Origin: Pseudomonas sp. LFM046
GTDB lineage: Bacteria; Pseudomonadota; Gammaproteobacteria; Pseudomonadales; Pseudomonadaceae
DNA: 64,000 bases
Direction of reading: 5' to 3'
Assembly (NCBI RefSeq): GCF_000949385.2
Contig: NZ_JYKO02000001.1
Span: forward strand, 1,078,620-1,142,619
The position numbers and the translations under genes were made by a program. Under the pieces are notes generated by a model that was not told where the DNA came from, made no database searches, and saw only the letters and a list, made by a program, of their open reading frames with translations. Below, one piece after another: positions 1-7,386 of this stretch (its first letter is position 1; every line of letters starts with the position of its first letter).

Positions 1-1
1 C

Positions 2-550
2 AACGCCGGCGTGATCCAGACCGGCTTCAGCTGGGAGATCGCCGCCGACCGCTGGCAGCGCCTGCTGGATATCAACCTGGGTGGCGTGATCAACGGCATC
101 CGCAGCTTCGTGCCCCTGCTGCTGGGCCAGCAGCGTCCGGCCCAGGTGGTCAATACCGCGTCCCTCGCCGGACTGGTCTGCAGCCCCATGCTCGGTCCCT
201 ACACCGTCAGCAAGCAGGCGGTGGTCGCCCTCTCCGAAACCCTCCACTACGAGCTGGCGGCGATCCAGTCCCAGGTCCGTGTGGCCGTGCTCTGCCCGGG
301 GCCGGTGGCCAGCGACATCATGGCCTCCAATAGCGTCGTCGGCGCCGCCACGCAGCAGCTGGACAGCCTGCTGGACAGCAGCATTCGCCAGGGCATGGCC
401 CCGCGCGAACTGGCCTGCGAGGTCTTCGCCGGCATCGCCGAAGAACGCTTCTGGCTGCTGCCCCACAAGAACTTCAAGCCGGCGCTGGAGCGGCGCCTCA
501 ACAGCATCCTCGACGAGACCAACCCGGTCTTCCAGATGGCCGAAGCCTAA
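2..550 (+). CDS. Short-chain dehydrogenase/reductase, 5' end cut by window edge
   Basis: This is a classical SDR oxidoreductase that lacks its N-terminus because the reading frame is already open at the window edge; the TGxxxGxG nucleotide loop lies outside. The first visible residues, NAGV, belong to the NNAG element. Further on come the catalytic serine (NTASLAG), the catalytic Tyr-x3-Lys (YTVSK) and the PGP turn that follows the active site (LCPGPV). About 182 residues remain of a family length near 250-280. The stop is 11 bases before the esterase start, so it is the first visible gene of a plus-strand operon. The substrate is unknown; the neighbouring genes suggest oxidation of an alcohol or ketone on a cyclic compound. 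Confidence 0.88.
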   Translation, partial: NAGVIQTGFSWEIAADRWQRLLDINLGGVINGIRSFVPLLLGQQRPAQVVNTASLAGLVCSPMLGPYTVSKQAVVALSETLHYELAAIQSQVRVAVLCPGPVASDIMASNSVVGAATQQLDSLLDSSIRQGMAPRELACEVFAGIAEERFWLLPHKNFKPALERRLNSILDETNPVFQMAEA

Positions 551-561
551 GGACCGCCACC

Positions 562-1488
562 ATGTCCCTCGACCCCCAGATCGCCGCCGTGCTGCAGCAG
601 TTCAGCGGCATGCCGCAGCCGGACTACAGCCAGCTCGACCCCGCGCAATACCGCCAGTTCAGCGACAACCTGATGCCACCCATACCCGGCGAGCGCCTGT
701 TCGAGGTGCGTAACCTCAAGGTGGCCGGCGCCGAGGGCGACCTGGACGCGCGCCTTTACCGCCCCGAAGACAGCAACAACCTGCCGCTGCTGGTGTTCTT
801 CCACGGCGGCGGCTTCGTCATCGGCAATATCGATACCCACGACAATCTCTGCCGCAGCCTGGCCCGCCTGACCGGCGCCGTGGTGGTCTCGGTGGCCTAC
901 CGGCTGGCGCCGGAGCATCGTTTCCCGGCGGCACCCCACGACTGCTACCGCGCCCTCTGCGACCTGGTGGAGCGCGCCCGTGACCTGGGCTTCGATGCCA
1001 GCCGCCTGGCCGTGGCCGGCGACAGCGCCGGAGCCAACCTGGCGATCGCGGTAAGCCGCCTGACGCTGATTCGCAAGGGGCCGCGCGTTGCCTATCAGTG
1101 CCTGTTCTACCCGGCCACTGATGCGCGCTGCGACAGCGCTTCCCATGAAGCATTCGCCGAGGGTTACTTCCTCACCCGCGAACAGATGCGCTGGTTCTGG
1201 AACCAGTACCTGCCGCGTCCGGAACAGGCGGACGACGCCCTGGCGTCGCCCCTGCGTGCCGAAGACCTGGCCGGGCTGCCCCCGACCACCGTCATCAGCG
1301 CCGAATACGACCCGTTGCGGGACGAGGGCGAGGCGTTCGCGCAGCGCCTCCAGCTGGCCGGCGTGCCGACCCGCCTGATGCGCTGCGACGGCATGATCCA
1401 CGGCTTCATCAGCATGGCGGCGTTCGTCGCCAAGGCCCAGGCCGTCCTCGAAACCGCCGCCGCCGACCTGCGTCAAGCGCTGAACTGA
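562..1488 (+). CDS. Alpha/beta hydrolase, hormone-sensitive-lipase (HSL) family esterase
   Basis: A 308-residue carboxylesterase of the HSL (type IV) group. The oxyanion-hole signature HGGGFVIG is near residue 80, the nucleophile elbow GDSAGAN near residue 152, the acid residue in EYDPLRDEG near 250 and the catalytic histidine in GMIHGF near 280, so the triad is complete. No signal peptide is seen, which points to the cytoplasm. It follows the truncated SDR by 11 bases and precedes the RibB-like gene by 11 bases, so the three are almost certainly co-transcribed. In this setting it probably hydrolyses an ester or lactone intermediate of the catabolic pathway; the real substrate is not readable from sequence. 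Confidence 0.9.
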   Translation: MSLDPQIAAVLQQFSGMPQPDYSQLDPAQYRQFSDNLMPPIPGERLFEVRNLKVAGAEGDLDARLYRPEDSNNLPLLVFFHGGGFVIGNIDTHDNLCRSLARLTGAVVVSVAYRLAPEHRFPAAPHDCYRALCDLVERARDLGFDASRLAVAGDSAGANLAIAVSRLTLIRKGPRVAYQCLFYPATDARCDSASHEAFAEGYFLTREQMRWFWNQYLPRPEQADDALASPLRAEDLAGLPPTTVISAEYDPLRDEGEAFAQRLQLAGVPTRLMRCDGMIHGFISMAAFVAKAQAVLETAAADLRQALN

Positions 1489-1499
1489 AAGGAGTGCCC

Positions 1500-2585
1500 A
1501 TGGACAGCCCGCAGCGACTGATCGAGGCCATGGCCAGCGGCACCATGCTGGTGGTCACCGACGAGGATGAAGGCGAAGGCTCGCTGGTGATCGCCGCCGG
1601 CAATGCCGATGCCGCCGCCATCAACTTCATGGCCCGCGAAGCGCGCGGGCTGATCTGCCTGGCCCTGACCGAGGAGCGCTGCAAGACACTCGGCCTGGAA
1701 CTGATGGTGCCCAACTCGCGGGCTCGCCACGGCATGGGTTTCACCCTGTCCATCGAGGCCCGCACGGGGGTGTCCACCGGCATCTCCGCCGCCGACCGCG
1801 CGCGCACCATCGCCGTCGCCGTGGACCCGGCCAGCACCGCCGTCGACCTGGTGCAACCGGGCCATGTCTTCCCTTTGCGTGCCCAACCCGGCGGTGTGAT
1901 GCAGCGCGCCGGCCATGTGGAGGCCGCCTGCGACCTGGCGCGCCTGGCCGGGCTGATGCCGGCCGCCGTGCTGGTGTCCATCCTCGACGAACAGGGTGAA
2001 CCGGCGAAGGGCCAGGCCCTGCGCGAGTTCGCCCAGCGCCACGGCCTGCCGTTGGGCAGCGTGGCCGACCTGATCCATTACCGCATCCTCCACGAGGGCA
2101 CCATTCGCCGCTCGGGGGAGTACCCCATCAGCACCCGCCATGGCGACTTCCGCGCCATCACCTACCTGGACGACTACGAGGGACACCTGCACCTGGCACT
2201 GGTGCGGGGTGACGTGCGTCGCGACACGCCCGCCCTGGTACGCGTGCAGGCGGTGGAAACGATGCGTGACCTGCTGGACAGCCATCCCGATCAGTGGAAC
2301 CTGGAGCGCTCCCTGGCGCGGGTGGCCAGGGAGGGCAACGGTGTGGTGGTGCTCCTGGCCCACCAGGAAACCCCTGGCGCGGTAATCGAACAGCTTCAGC
2401 AGCAGGTCGGACAACGGGCACGCCCGCCCAGCTTTCCGCAGCGTACATTGGGCATCGGCGCGCAGATCCTGCGCGACGTTGGCGTACGCAAGATGCGCCT
2501 GCTGAGTTTCCCCGTCAGTTACAAGGCCGTTTCCGGCTTCGAGCTGGAGGTCGCCGAGTTCGTCCCCTTCGAAGCGCAGGAGTGA
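1500..2585 (+). CDS. RibB-RibA-like protein with both active sites degenerate
   Basis: A 361-residue protein with an N-terminal 3,4-dihydroxybutanone-4-phosphate synthase (RibB) fold and a C-terminal GTP-cyclohydrolase-II-like (RibA) domain. RibB hallmarks that remain include GHVFPLRAQPGGV, the histidine in AGHVEA and TGISAADR. The acidic metal/phosphate loop, DEDRENEGD in the family, reads DEDEGEGS here (residues 21-28): the arginine is gone and the last aspartate is serine. The glutamate expected in the CEL/CEI element after the AGHVEA helix is serine (VLVSILDEQG). The RibA part has no zinc cysteines. An ATG at 1500 with GGAGTG just upstream is preferred over the GTG at 1494. It is not beside other rib genes. 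It may be a repurposed paralogue rather than a riboflavin enzyme. Confidence 0.8.
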   Translation: MDSPQRLIEAMASGTMLVVTDEDEGEGSLVIAAGNADAAAINFMAREARGLICLALTEERCKTLGLELMVPNSRARHGMGFTLSIEARTGVSTGISAADRARTIAVAVDPASTAVDLVQPGHVFPLRAQPGGVMQRAGHVEAACDLARLAGLMPAAVLVSILDEQGEPAKGQALREFAQRHGLPLGSVADLIHYRILHEGTIRRSGEYPISTRHGDFRAITYLDDYEGHLHLALVRGDVRRDTPALVRVQAVETMRDLLDSHPDQWNLERSLARVAREGNGVVVLLAHQETPGAVIEQLQQQVGQRARPPSFPQRTLGIGAQILRDVGVRKMRLLSFPVSYKAVSGFELEVAEFVPFEAQE

Positions 2586-2587
2586 AC

Positions 2588-2761
2588 ATGAGCAACGAAC
2601 TGGACAGGCTGCTGAGCCCCGCCAGTCTGGCCGGCCTGACCCTGCGCAACCGCATGATCAAGACCGCGACCTTCGAGGGGATGTACTTCCTCGAACTGGC
2701 CCGGCAGATGTGCCAGGTCGTGAGCATGCCGCTGGTGTACCTGGGCGGCGTCGCCACCGCA
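2588..2761 (+). pseudogene. Remnant of an old-yellow-enzyme (NADH:flavin oxidoreductase) gene with internal deletion
   Basis: The frame starts two bases after the RibB-like gene with a normal OYE N-terminus (SLAGLTLRNRMIKTATFEGM) and then passes in frame into a segment typical of the far C-terminal half of the same family (YFLELARQM followed by MPLVYLGGVAT). Most of the barrel, roughly 250 codons, is therefore missing. From 2762 the frame runs into a dispersed intergenic repeat and no longer resembles the family, so the true C-terminus is lost too. The product cannot be a functional flavoenzyme. The intact parent would have been the fourth gene of this operon, probably an enone reductase or an enoate-type enzyme. 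Confidence 0.8.
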
Positions 2762-2885
2762 CAGCGCACCCTACGGTCCAGACCACGCGAAAGGGGGGCT
2801 GCCTTGGGCACGGGGGAGGATTCGCGCCTACAGCTCGTAGGATGGGTCGGGCGGCGTTCCGCGAGGGGAGCGAAACCCATGCTGT
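2762..2885. repeat. Dispersed Pseudomonas intergenic repeat, two partial units
   Basis: The stretch opens with cagcgcaccctacggtccag, identical to bases 12095-12114 elsewhere in this window. A second unit begins at 2837 as GTAGGATGGGT and continues to GAAACCCATGC, the GTAGG-TGGG...CCCA-type arm seen at several other intergenic sites here (28510, 37183, 52997, 54388, 60921). The first unit sits exactly at the 3' break of the flavoenzyme remnant. No gene is seen from here to the terminator at 2919. Confidence 0.6.
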
Positions 2886-2918
2886 CGGCTAGAGCGCCTG
2901 AGCCGCCAACGGACGCGC

Positions 2919-2947
2919 AAAAAAAGCCCCCGATCCGGGGGCTTTTT
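2919..2947 (-). terminator. Rho-independent terminator for the SurE-like gene
   Basis: AAAAAGCCCCC-GATC-CGGGGGCTTTTT forms a 10-11 bp stem with A/T tracts on both sides. It lies just after the stop of the minus-strand SurE-like gene at 2962 and can also end plus-strand transcription from the remnant operon. Confidence 0.85.
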
Positions 2948-2961
2948 CATTCAGCTCAACA

Positions 2962-3954
2962 TCAAGGCGCTACACCCTGCAGCATCAGCTTCGCTTGCGC
3001 CTGCACCAGCGGCGAGGCGGTGAAGTTTCCGTCGATGGGGGTGATCACCGCTTTGCCCAGAGCGAGCTGGTAGGCATCCCCCTGCTTCTGCTCGGCGGTG
3101 GGGGCGGACGGGGCGACCAGGTTGACGCGCACCACGCCATCGGGACCCTGCTGCGGGGCGAATACCACATTGCCCCAGTCACTGATGGGCGCGAAGGCCA
3201 CGCCGGTGACCTGGCCCGCTTCCAGCGCCGGGTAGTTGATGTTCAGGCCGGTAATGCCGGGCAGGCCGATGACGTTGGTCTCGCAATGCGCCTTGGACTT
3301 GCCACCGCTTTGCTCGCAGACGCGCTTGGCCTGGGCGCCGTTGGCGGCGGCGCGGTCGATGACGCGGACGGCGAAGCGTGCGGTGTCATCCATCGCGTTG
3401 AGCGTCTTGAGGTAGCCGGCCTGCGGGTTCTGGGCGATCAGCTGCAGGTCGATGGCGGTGGAGATCGCCACCGCCGGCACCCCCTTGAACATGGCGCGCA
3501 CGGCGGCGTTGACGGTGCCGGACATCTGCGTCAGCGGGCCGACGTTGTCGCCGAAGTTGGTGCCGGAGACCACCAGGTCCGGGCGGTTGTCCTTCAGCAG
3601 CAGGTCGAGGCCGACGTTCACCGCGTCCACCGGCGTGCCGATGGCCGAGGTCTTGCCGGCTGGCGGGGTGTAGCCGGCGGGGGCGCCGACGCAGTACTTG
3701 TCCTGGGCCAATTGGGTGATGGCCACGGCCTGGCCGGGCACCACGACGCTGGCGGCGCCGATGCCGCTGCTGTCGTTCTGCGGGCCGACCAGGGTGACCT
3801 GGTGGCCGGCGGCGACCAGTTCCTGGTAGACCGCGTTGATGCCGGGGGCGCGGCAGCCGTCGTCGTTGGTCAGGAGAATGTTCAGGGCACTGGCCTGGAG
3901 CGAAAGGGACAGGGCGGCCAGGCTGATGGCGGATTTCAACAGCGTGTGCGTCAT
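2962..3954 (-). CDS. Secreted SurE-family 5'/3'-nucleotidase or acid phosphatase
   Basis: A 330-residue SurE-fold phosphatase. Residues 1-23 form a Sec signal peptide (hydrophobic stretch ending in LQASA), followed directly by the SurE metal motif ILLTNDDG. The other motifs are VGPQNDSSG near residue 57 and SGTNFGDNVG near 132, which match the SurE metal and phosphate site. Cytoplasmic SurE is about 250 residues; the longer exported form here is common in pseudomonads and would act in the periplasm or outside the cell on phosphomonoesters. It is followed by a strong terminator at 2919-2947 and separated from the DUF1329 gene upstream by another terminator at 4029-4055, so it probably has its own promoter. 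Confidence 0.88.
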   Translation of the reverse strand: MTHTLLKSAISLAALSLSLQASALNILLTNDDGCRAPGINAVYQELVAAGHQVTLVGPQNDSSGIGAASVVVPGQAVAITQLAQDKYCVGAPAGYTPPAGKTSAIGTPVDAVNVGLDLLLKDNRPDLVVSGTNFGDNVGPLTQMSGTVNAAVRAMFKGVPAVAISTAIDLQLIAQNPQAGYLKTLNAMDDTARFAVRVIDRAAANGAQAKRVCEQSGGKSKAHCETNVIGLPGITGLNINYPALEAGQVTGVAFAPISDWGNVVFAPQQGPDGVVRVNLVAPSAPTAEQKQGDAYQLALGKAVITPIDGNFTASPLVQAQAKLMLQGVAP

Positions 3955-4028
3955 CTCGTTTCCTCAGTTGGAAATAGGGAACCTTCGGTCGACTGCTGGC
4001 TGAACTCAGGTGGTTTTCGGCGGGACAC

Positions 4029-4055
4029 AAAAAAGCGAGGCCCGGGGGCCTCGCT
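4029..4055 (-). terminator. Rho-independent terminator after the DUF1329 gene
   Basis: On the minus strand AGCGAGGCC-loop-GGCCTCGCT is followed by a run of T (AAAAAA at 4029-4034 on the plus strand). It lies 12 bases after the DUF1329 stop and separates that operon from the SurE-like gene. Confidence 0.85.
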
Positions 4056-4067
4056 CGATCAGGGCAC

Positions 4068-5444
4068 TTATTTGCCCAGCTTGCGCAGGTTGGCGACGGA
4101 GAAGTAGTCCGCTTCGTAATCGCTGTTGTTCAGCTTCGCCGGCGGCTTGCCGTTGAGCAGGCGGTCGGTCAGGTAGGAACCGGCGATCAGGTCGTGGAAG
4201 ACCGCCACCCGTGCCTGGAAGCCCTGCAGGTCATAGGCGTAGGCCGTGGTCTGCATGTTGCTGCGCCAGAGTTGGCCCTTGCCGTCGTAGTTGTCGGCCA
4301 GTACGGCGATCCAGGAGTCCTCGTCGATGTAGAGCACGCGCTTGCCGTAGATGTGACGCTTGCCGGGCTTGAGCGTGGCCTCCAGGACCCAGACACGGTG
4401 CGGCTCATAGCGCATGTAGTCAGGGTTGACGTGGCCGTTGGTGGACAACAGGTCGTCGAGCTTCAGGCTCGGGTCGTCCAGCTTGTAGTTGTTGTACGGG
4501 ATGTAGATTTCCTTCTTGCCCACCAGTTTCCACTCGTAGCGGTCCGGGGCGCCGTTGAACAGGCGGTCCTCGTCCATCACGCGGAAGCCACCGGCGCCGA
4601 ACGGGGTGTCATAGGCCACGGTCGGTGCGCGACGCACCCGGCGGTTACCCGGCAGGTACTGCCAGGACTGCGACGGCGAGCTGATCGGGTCGGTGAAGGT
4701 ATGGGCGAGGATGATCTCACCCTTCTTGCGGGTCGGTTCCAGGGTCTGGACCAGGGCGAAGGCCTGCTGGCCGCCGAAGGATTCCACGGTTTCCTTGGGC
4801 GAGTCCCACACCGAGAGAATCTTGTAGTCCATGGATTCCAGCGAGCGGGTGCCGTTGGAGAGGGTCAGCGCCATGGTGTAGATGGCGTCTTCCTTCCAGG
4901 CGCGGGCCGGCAGGTTGAGGTTCCACATCAGCTCGTAGCCGTTCTTCGGGATCGGGAAGGGCGAAGCGCCGATGGCGTTGATCACGCCGTTGCCATCGCT
5001 GACCAGCTCGGCGCTGGTGGCGTTGGCGAGGGTGCGCTGCAGGACCCGGTCGGAGTAGCGGAAGTCGCGATGGCTTGGATACACCGGGATCTTGAAGGTG
5101 CTCTTGTAGCGCTGGAACAGCGCCTTCTGACCGTCGGTGAGCTTGTCGGCGTACTGCGCCATGTTCTCGGCAGTGATGACGAACAGCGGCTTCTCACCGG
5201 CGTAGGGGTCGCCATAGGCAGTGCCCGTACCGGCGTAGTTGACCTGGGGCGGAGCCCCCAGCCACTTGCCGCTCCAGGCAGGAATGCTGCCGTCGGCGTT
5301 GCCGGCCTTTTCTGCCCCCATGGGGGTGAGGTCGTTGCCCAGGCGTTTGGCTTCTTCCGGAGTGATCTTGGCCAGAACCGGGGTGCTGGCGAGAGCGGCG
5401 GCGAGAACGCCGGCCAGGAGCGGGGTCTTGTTGTTCAGTTGCAT
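4068..5444 (-). CDS. DUF1329 exported protein (LolB-like lipid-binding fold)
   Basis: A 458-residue protein of the DUF1329 family. Residues 1-25 are a signal peptide (LLAGVLAAALASTPVLA). The mature protein begins KITPEEAKRLGNDLTPMGAEKAGNADGSIPAWSGKW, spread over the usual family opening with the GxxLTPxGAxxxGNxDGxIPxW pattern. It should be periplasmic or attached to the outer membrane. The start has an AGGAG eight bases upstream. It lies directly downstream of a DUF1302 gene, the usual pairing in Pseudomonas, where the two are found with operons for hydrophobic substrates. By inference the pair handles uptake or outer-membrane passage of the island's substrate; no enzymatic role is proposed. 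The transcript probably starts at the dyad operator at 7203. Confidence 0.9.
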   Translation of the reverse strand: MQLNNKTPLLAGVLAAALASTPVLAKITPEEAKRLGNDLTPMGAEKAGNADGSIPAWSGKWLGAPPQVNYAGTGTAYGDPYAGEKPLFVITAENMAQYADKLTDGQKALFQRYKSTFKIPVYPSHRDFRYSDRVLQRTLANATSAELVSDGNGVINAIGASPFPIPKNGYELMWNLNLPARAWKEDAIYTMALTLSNGTRSLESMDYKILSVWDSPKETVESFGGQQAFALVQTLEPTRKKGEIILAHTFTDPISSPSQSWQYLPGNRRVRRAPTVAYDTPFGAGGFRVMDEDRLFNGAPDRYEWKLVGKKEIYIPYNNYKLDDPSLKLDDLLSTNGHVNPDYMRYEPHRVWVLEATLKPGKRHIYGKRVLYIDEDSWIAVLADNYDGKGQLWRSNMQTTAYAYDLQGFQARVAVFHDLIAGSYLTDRLLNGKPPAKLNNSDYEADYFSVANLRKLGK

Positions 5445-5467
5445 CTTGAGTCTCCTGCGGCAGTGGA

Positions 5468-7108
5468 TCAGAAGCTGTACTTGACGTTGATGCCGAAGTT
5501 GTCGCGGTCCGCGAAGGGGGTGTCGCCGGCATCGCCGAGGAAGGCGTTGTAGCGGGCTTCCAGCGTGAGGTTGTTGAGGTAGCGCCAGGTGGTGCCGACG
5601 CCCAGGCGATGGTCACCTTCACCCATGCCGAAGGTGCCCGGCATGGACGAATCGCCGCCCAGGTTCTGGCTGAAGATCAGCGGCACGGTGAGGTCCCAGC
5701 CGTTGAAGATGTTCAGGTACTCGAGGGACAGGTTGACGGTATAGCCCCAGGAGCTCTTGTCGAAGAACAGCTTGTCGGTGTTCGGCGTAACCAGCGGGAA
5801 GGCGCCGCCGAGACCGTCCGAGACGAAGGCGGTGAAGCTGGGCGCCTTGTCGTTGTCGAGCACCTCGTTGTAGCCAACCTCACCGGTCAGGATGGCGTTG
5901 TCGGCGAAGGGCGTGGTGCCGATGGAGTGGATGAAGGACATCTGCGCCTGCATGGTCTCGGCGCGCACCGGGTGCGGCACCAGGCCGGTATCCACCAGCA
6001 CCGGCTGACCGTCGCGATAGCTGACCTCGCCGCTGATGTTGGTGTCGCCGACCACGGTGGAGAAACTCGCGCCGTACAGGTCGATGTCGTCGAAGTAGCG
6101 CACCCGGTAGTTGGCGGTGTTCCAGTCGGTGAGGAAGTCGATCTGCGGCGCCTTGTCATGGAAGCGCACGTAGTAGAGGCCGAACTCGGTGTTGTTCAGC
6201 GACTCCGCCACGTAGTTCAGCGCCACGCCGTACTGGCCGCTGTCACTGGGCTTGTCGTCGTGCAGGCGGCGGGTGATGCCGAAGGCATCGGTGAAGCCGC
6301 CTTCATCGATCTGGTCGGAAACCGAGAAGAAGCTGCCGACGCCGTCGATCTCGGTCTTTTCCCACTCGTACTGGTAGTAGGTCTGGAGGCTCAGCGCGTC
6401 GGTCAGGTCGATCTGGCCGAATACCTGGCCCACCGGCAGGAAGAGTTCCTTGAGTTCCACACCCGGGGTATTGGCCTTGGTGGCATCCACCGGGGCCATG
6501 GCGCCGGAAATGCCGTTGCCGATGAACAGGCTCTCGCCCCAGCTCACTACCTGGTCGCCAACCCGCAGGTTGAGGTTGTGGCCGCCCAGGTCCCAGGCGC
6601 CGTAGACGTAGTGGTCCAGCAGACGCAGGTCCTTGCCGTGCTGGTCGATGGTGCCGTGGGGGAAGTGGTTGGCCTGGGAGCACTGGCCACCGGCGAAGCA
6701 GTTGGAGGTACCGGTGTGGTTGTCGTTGCTGCGGTTGTAGACGTCGTCGTAGAAGCCGCTGGCGCGCACGAACAGGCCGAAGTCTTCCTTCCAGTTGAAG
6801 TTGGCCTCGGTGAGGAAGCTGGAGCGGTTGGTGATCAGGCTGCCCTTGTCGAAGGCGTTGTTGCCGTCGTCGATGTTGGCGATGGCCGGGTTCGGGAAAC
6901 CGTTGGACAGCGCGTGATCGCGGGACTCGGTACGCCAGGCCAGGGCGTAGGTGAGCGTGGTGTCCCAGGAGATCTTCAGATCATCGTTGGGCTGGAAGGC
7001 CATGGCCTGGCCTTGCCCGGCATGACCGATGGCGAGGCCCACGCAGGCAATGCGGATCGCGGAATGCAGCGGCTTAAGGGGATGACCTTTTTTTGTTCTT
7101 ATCATCAT
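5468..7108 (-). CDS. DUF1302 outer-membrane protein
   Basis: A 546-residue DUF1302 protein. The N-terminus has a positively charged region, then a hydrophobic core (IRIACVGLAIGHAGQGQAMA) fitting a signal peptide. The mature chain is rich in aromatic, alternating segments, includes NLRVGDQVVSWGES (family hallmark), and ends in VKYSF, a C-terminal phenylalanine as required by the BAM machinery, so it is a beta-barrel. I chose the ATG at 7108, which has GAGAG just upstream, over a GTG at 7132 without such a site. It is the first gene of a two-gene operon with DUF1329. The likely role, by inference from family context, is a channel or envelope partner for a hydrophobic substrate. Confidence 0.9.
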   Translation of the reverse strand: MMIRTKKGHPLKPLHSAIRIACVGLAIGHAGQGQAMAFQPNDDLKISWDTTLTYALAWRTESRDHALSNGFPNPAIANIDDGNNAFDKGSLITNRSSFLTEANFNWKEDFGLFVRASGFYDDVYNRSNDNHTGTSNCFAGGQCSQANHFPHGTIDQHGKDLRLLDHYVYGAWDLGGHNLNLRVGDQVVSWGESLFIGNGISGAMAPVDATKANTPGVELKELFLPVGQVFGQIDLTDALSLQTYYQYEWEKTEIDGVGSFFSVSDQIDEGGFTDAFGITRRLHDDKPSDSGQYGVALNYVAESLNNTEFGLYYVRFHDKAPQIDFLTDWNTANYRVRYFDDIDLYGASFSTVVGDTNISGEVSYRDGQPVLVDTGLVPHPVRAETMQAQMSFIHSIGTTPFADNAILTGEVGYNEVLDNDKAPSFTAFVSDGLGGAFPLVTPNTDKLFFDKSSWGYTVNLSLEYLNIFNGWDLTVPLIFSQNLGGDSSMPGTFGMGEGDHRLGVGTTWRYLNNLTLEARYNAFLGDAGDTPFADRDNFGINVKYSF

Positions 7109-7202
7109 GTCGCTCTCGGCGTGACTGGGCACAGCTCGGCTGCCAGGCCCAAGGTGGAGTTGAGTGTGGCGGGCTGACTATGTGGTCACTGAGGAGGCGC
7201 AA

Positions 7203-7220
7203 CATCGTCCGAAAAGACTA
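7203..7220 (-). promoter_or_regulatory. 18-bp dyad operator, copy 1 (toward DUF1302/DUF1329)
   Basis: On the minus strand this reads TAGTCTTTTCGGACGATG. It shares TAGTC and GGACGATG with the copies at 7299 and 16074, and resembles an inverted repeat TMGTCC-N4-GGACGA. Its centre is about 103 bases before the chosen DUF1302 start. The function as an activator site is inferred. Confidence 0.6.
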
Positions 7221-7298
7221 CGAGGTTTGTACGAGATCGGAGGGGGTGGTCGGAGCGTCTTGCCGGGATGCGGTCTCCCGGTTCCTGCGCAAATTCCT

Positions 7299-7316
7299 TA
7301 GTCCCATTGGACGATG
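7299..7316 (+). promoter_or_regulatory. 18-bp dyad operator, copy 2 (toward the KstD-like operon)
   Basis: TAGTCCCATTGGACGATG lies 70 bases before the ATG of the KstD-like gene. With an activator centred at about -42, as usual for LuxR/NarL-type class II sites, transcription would start near 7350. That position is an inference. Confidence 0.6.
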
Positions 7317-7386
7317 TTGGCGGTTGGGGGCGCACTGAGAATCCGGGCAATTGCGCACCACGAACAACAAAAAGGGAGCATGCCCG

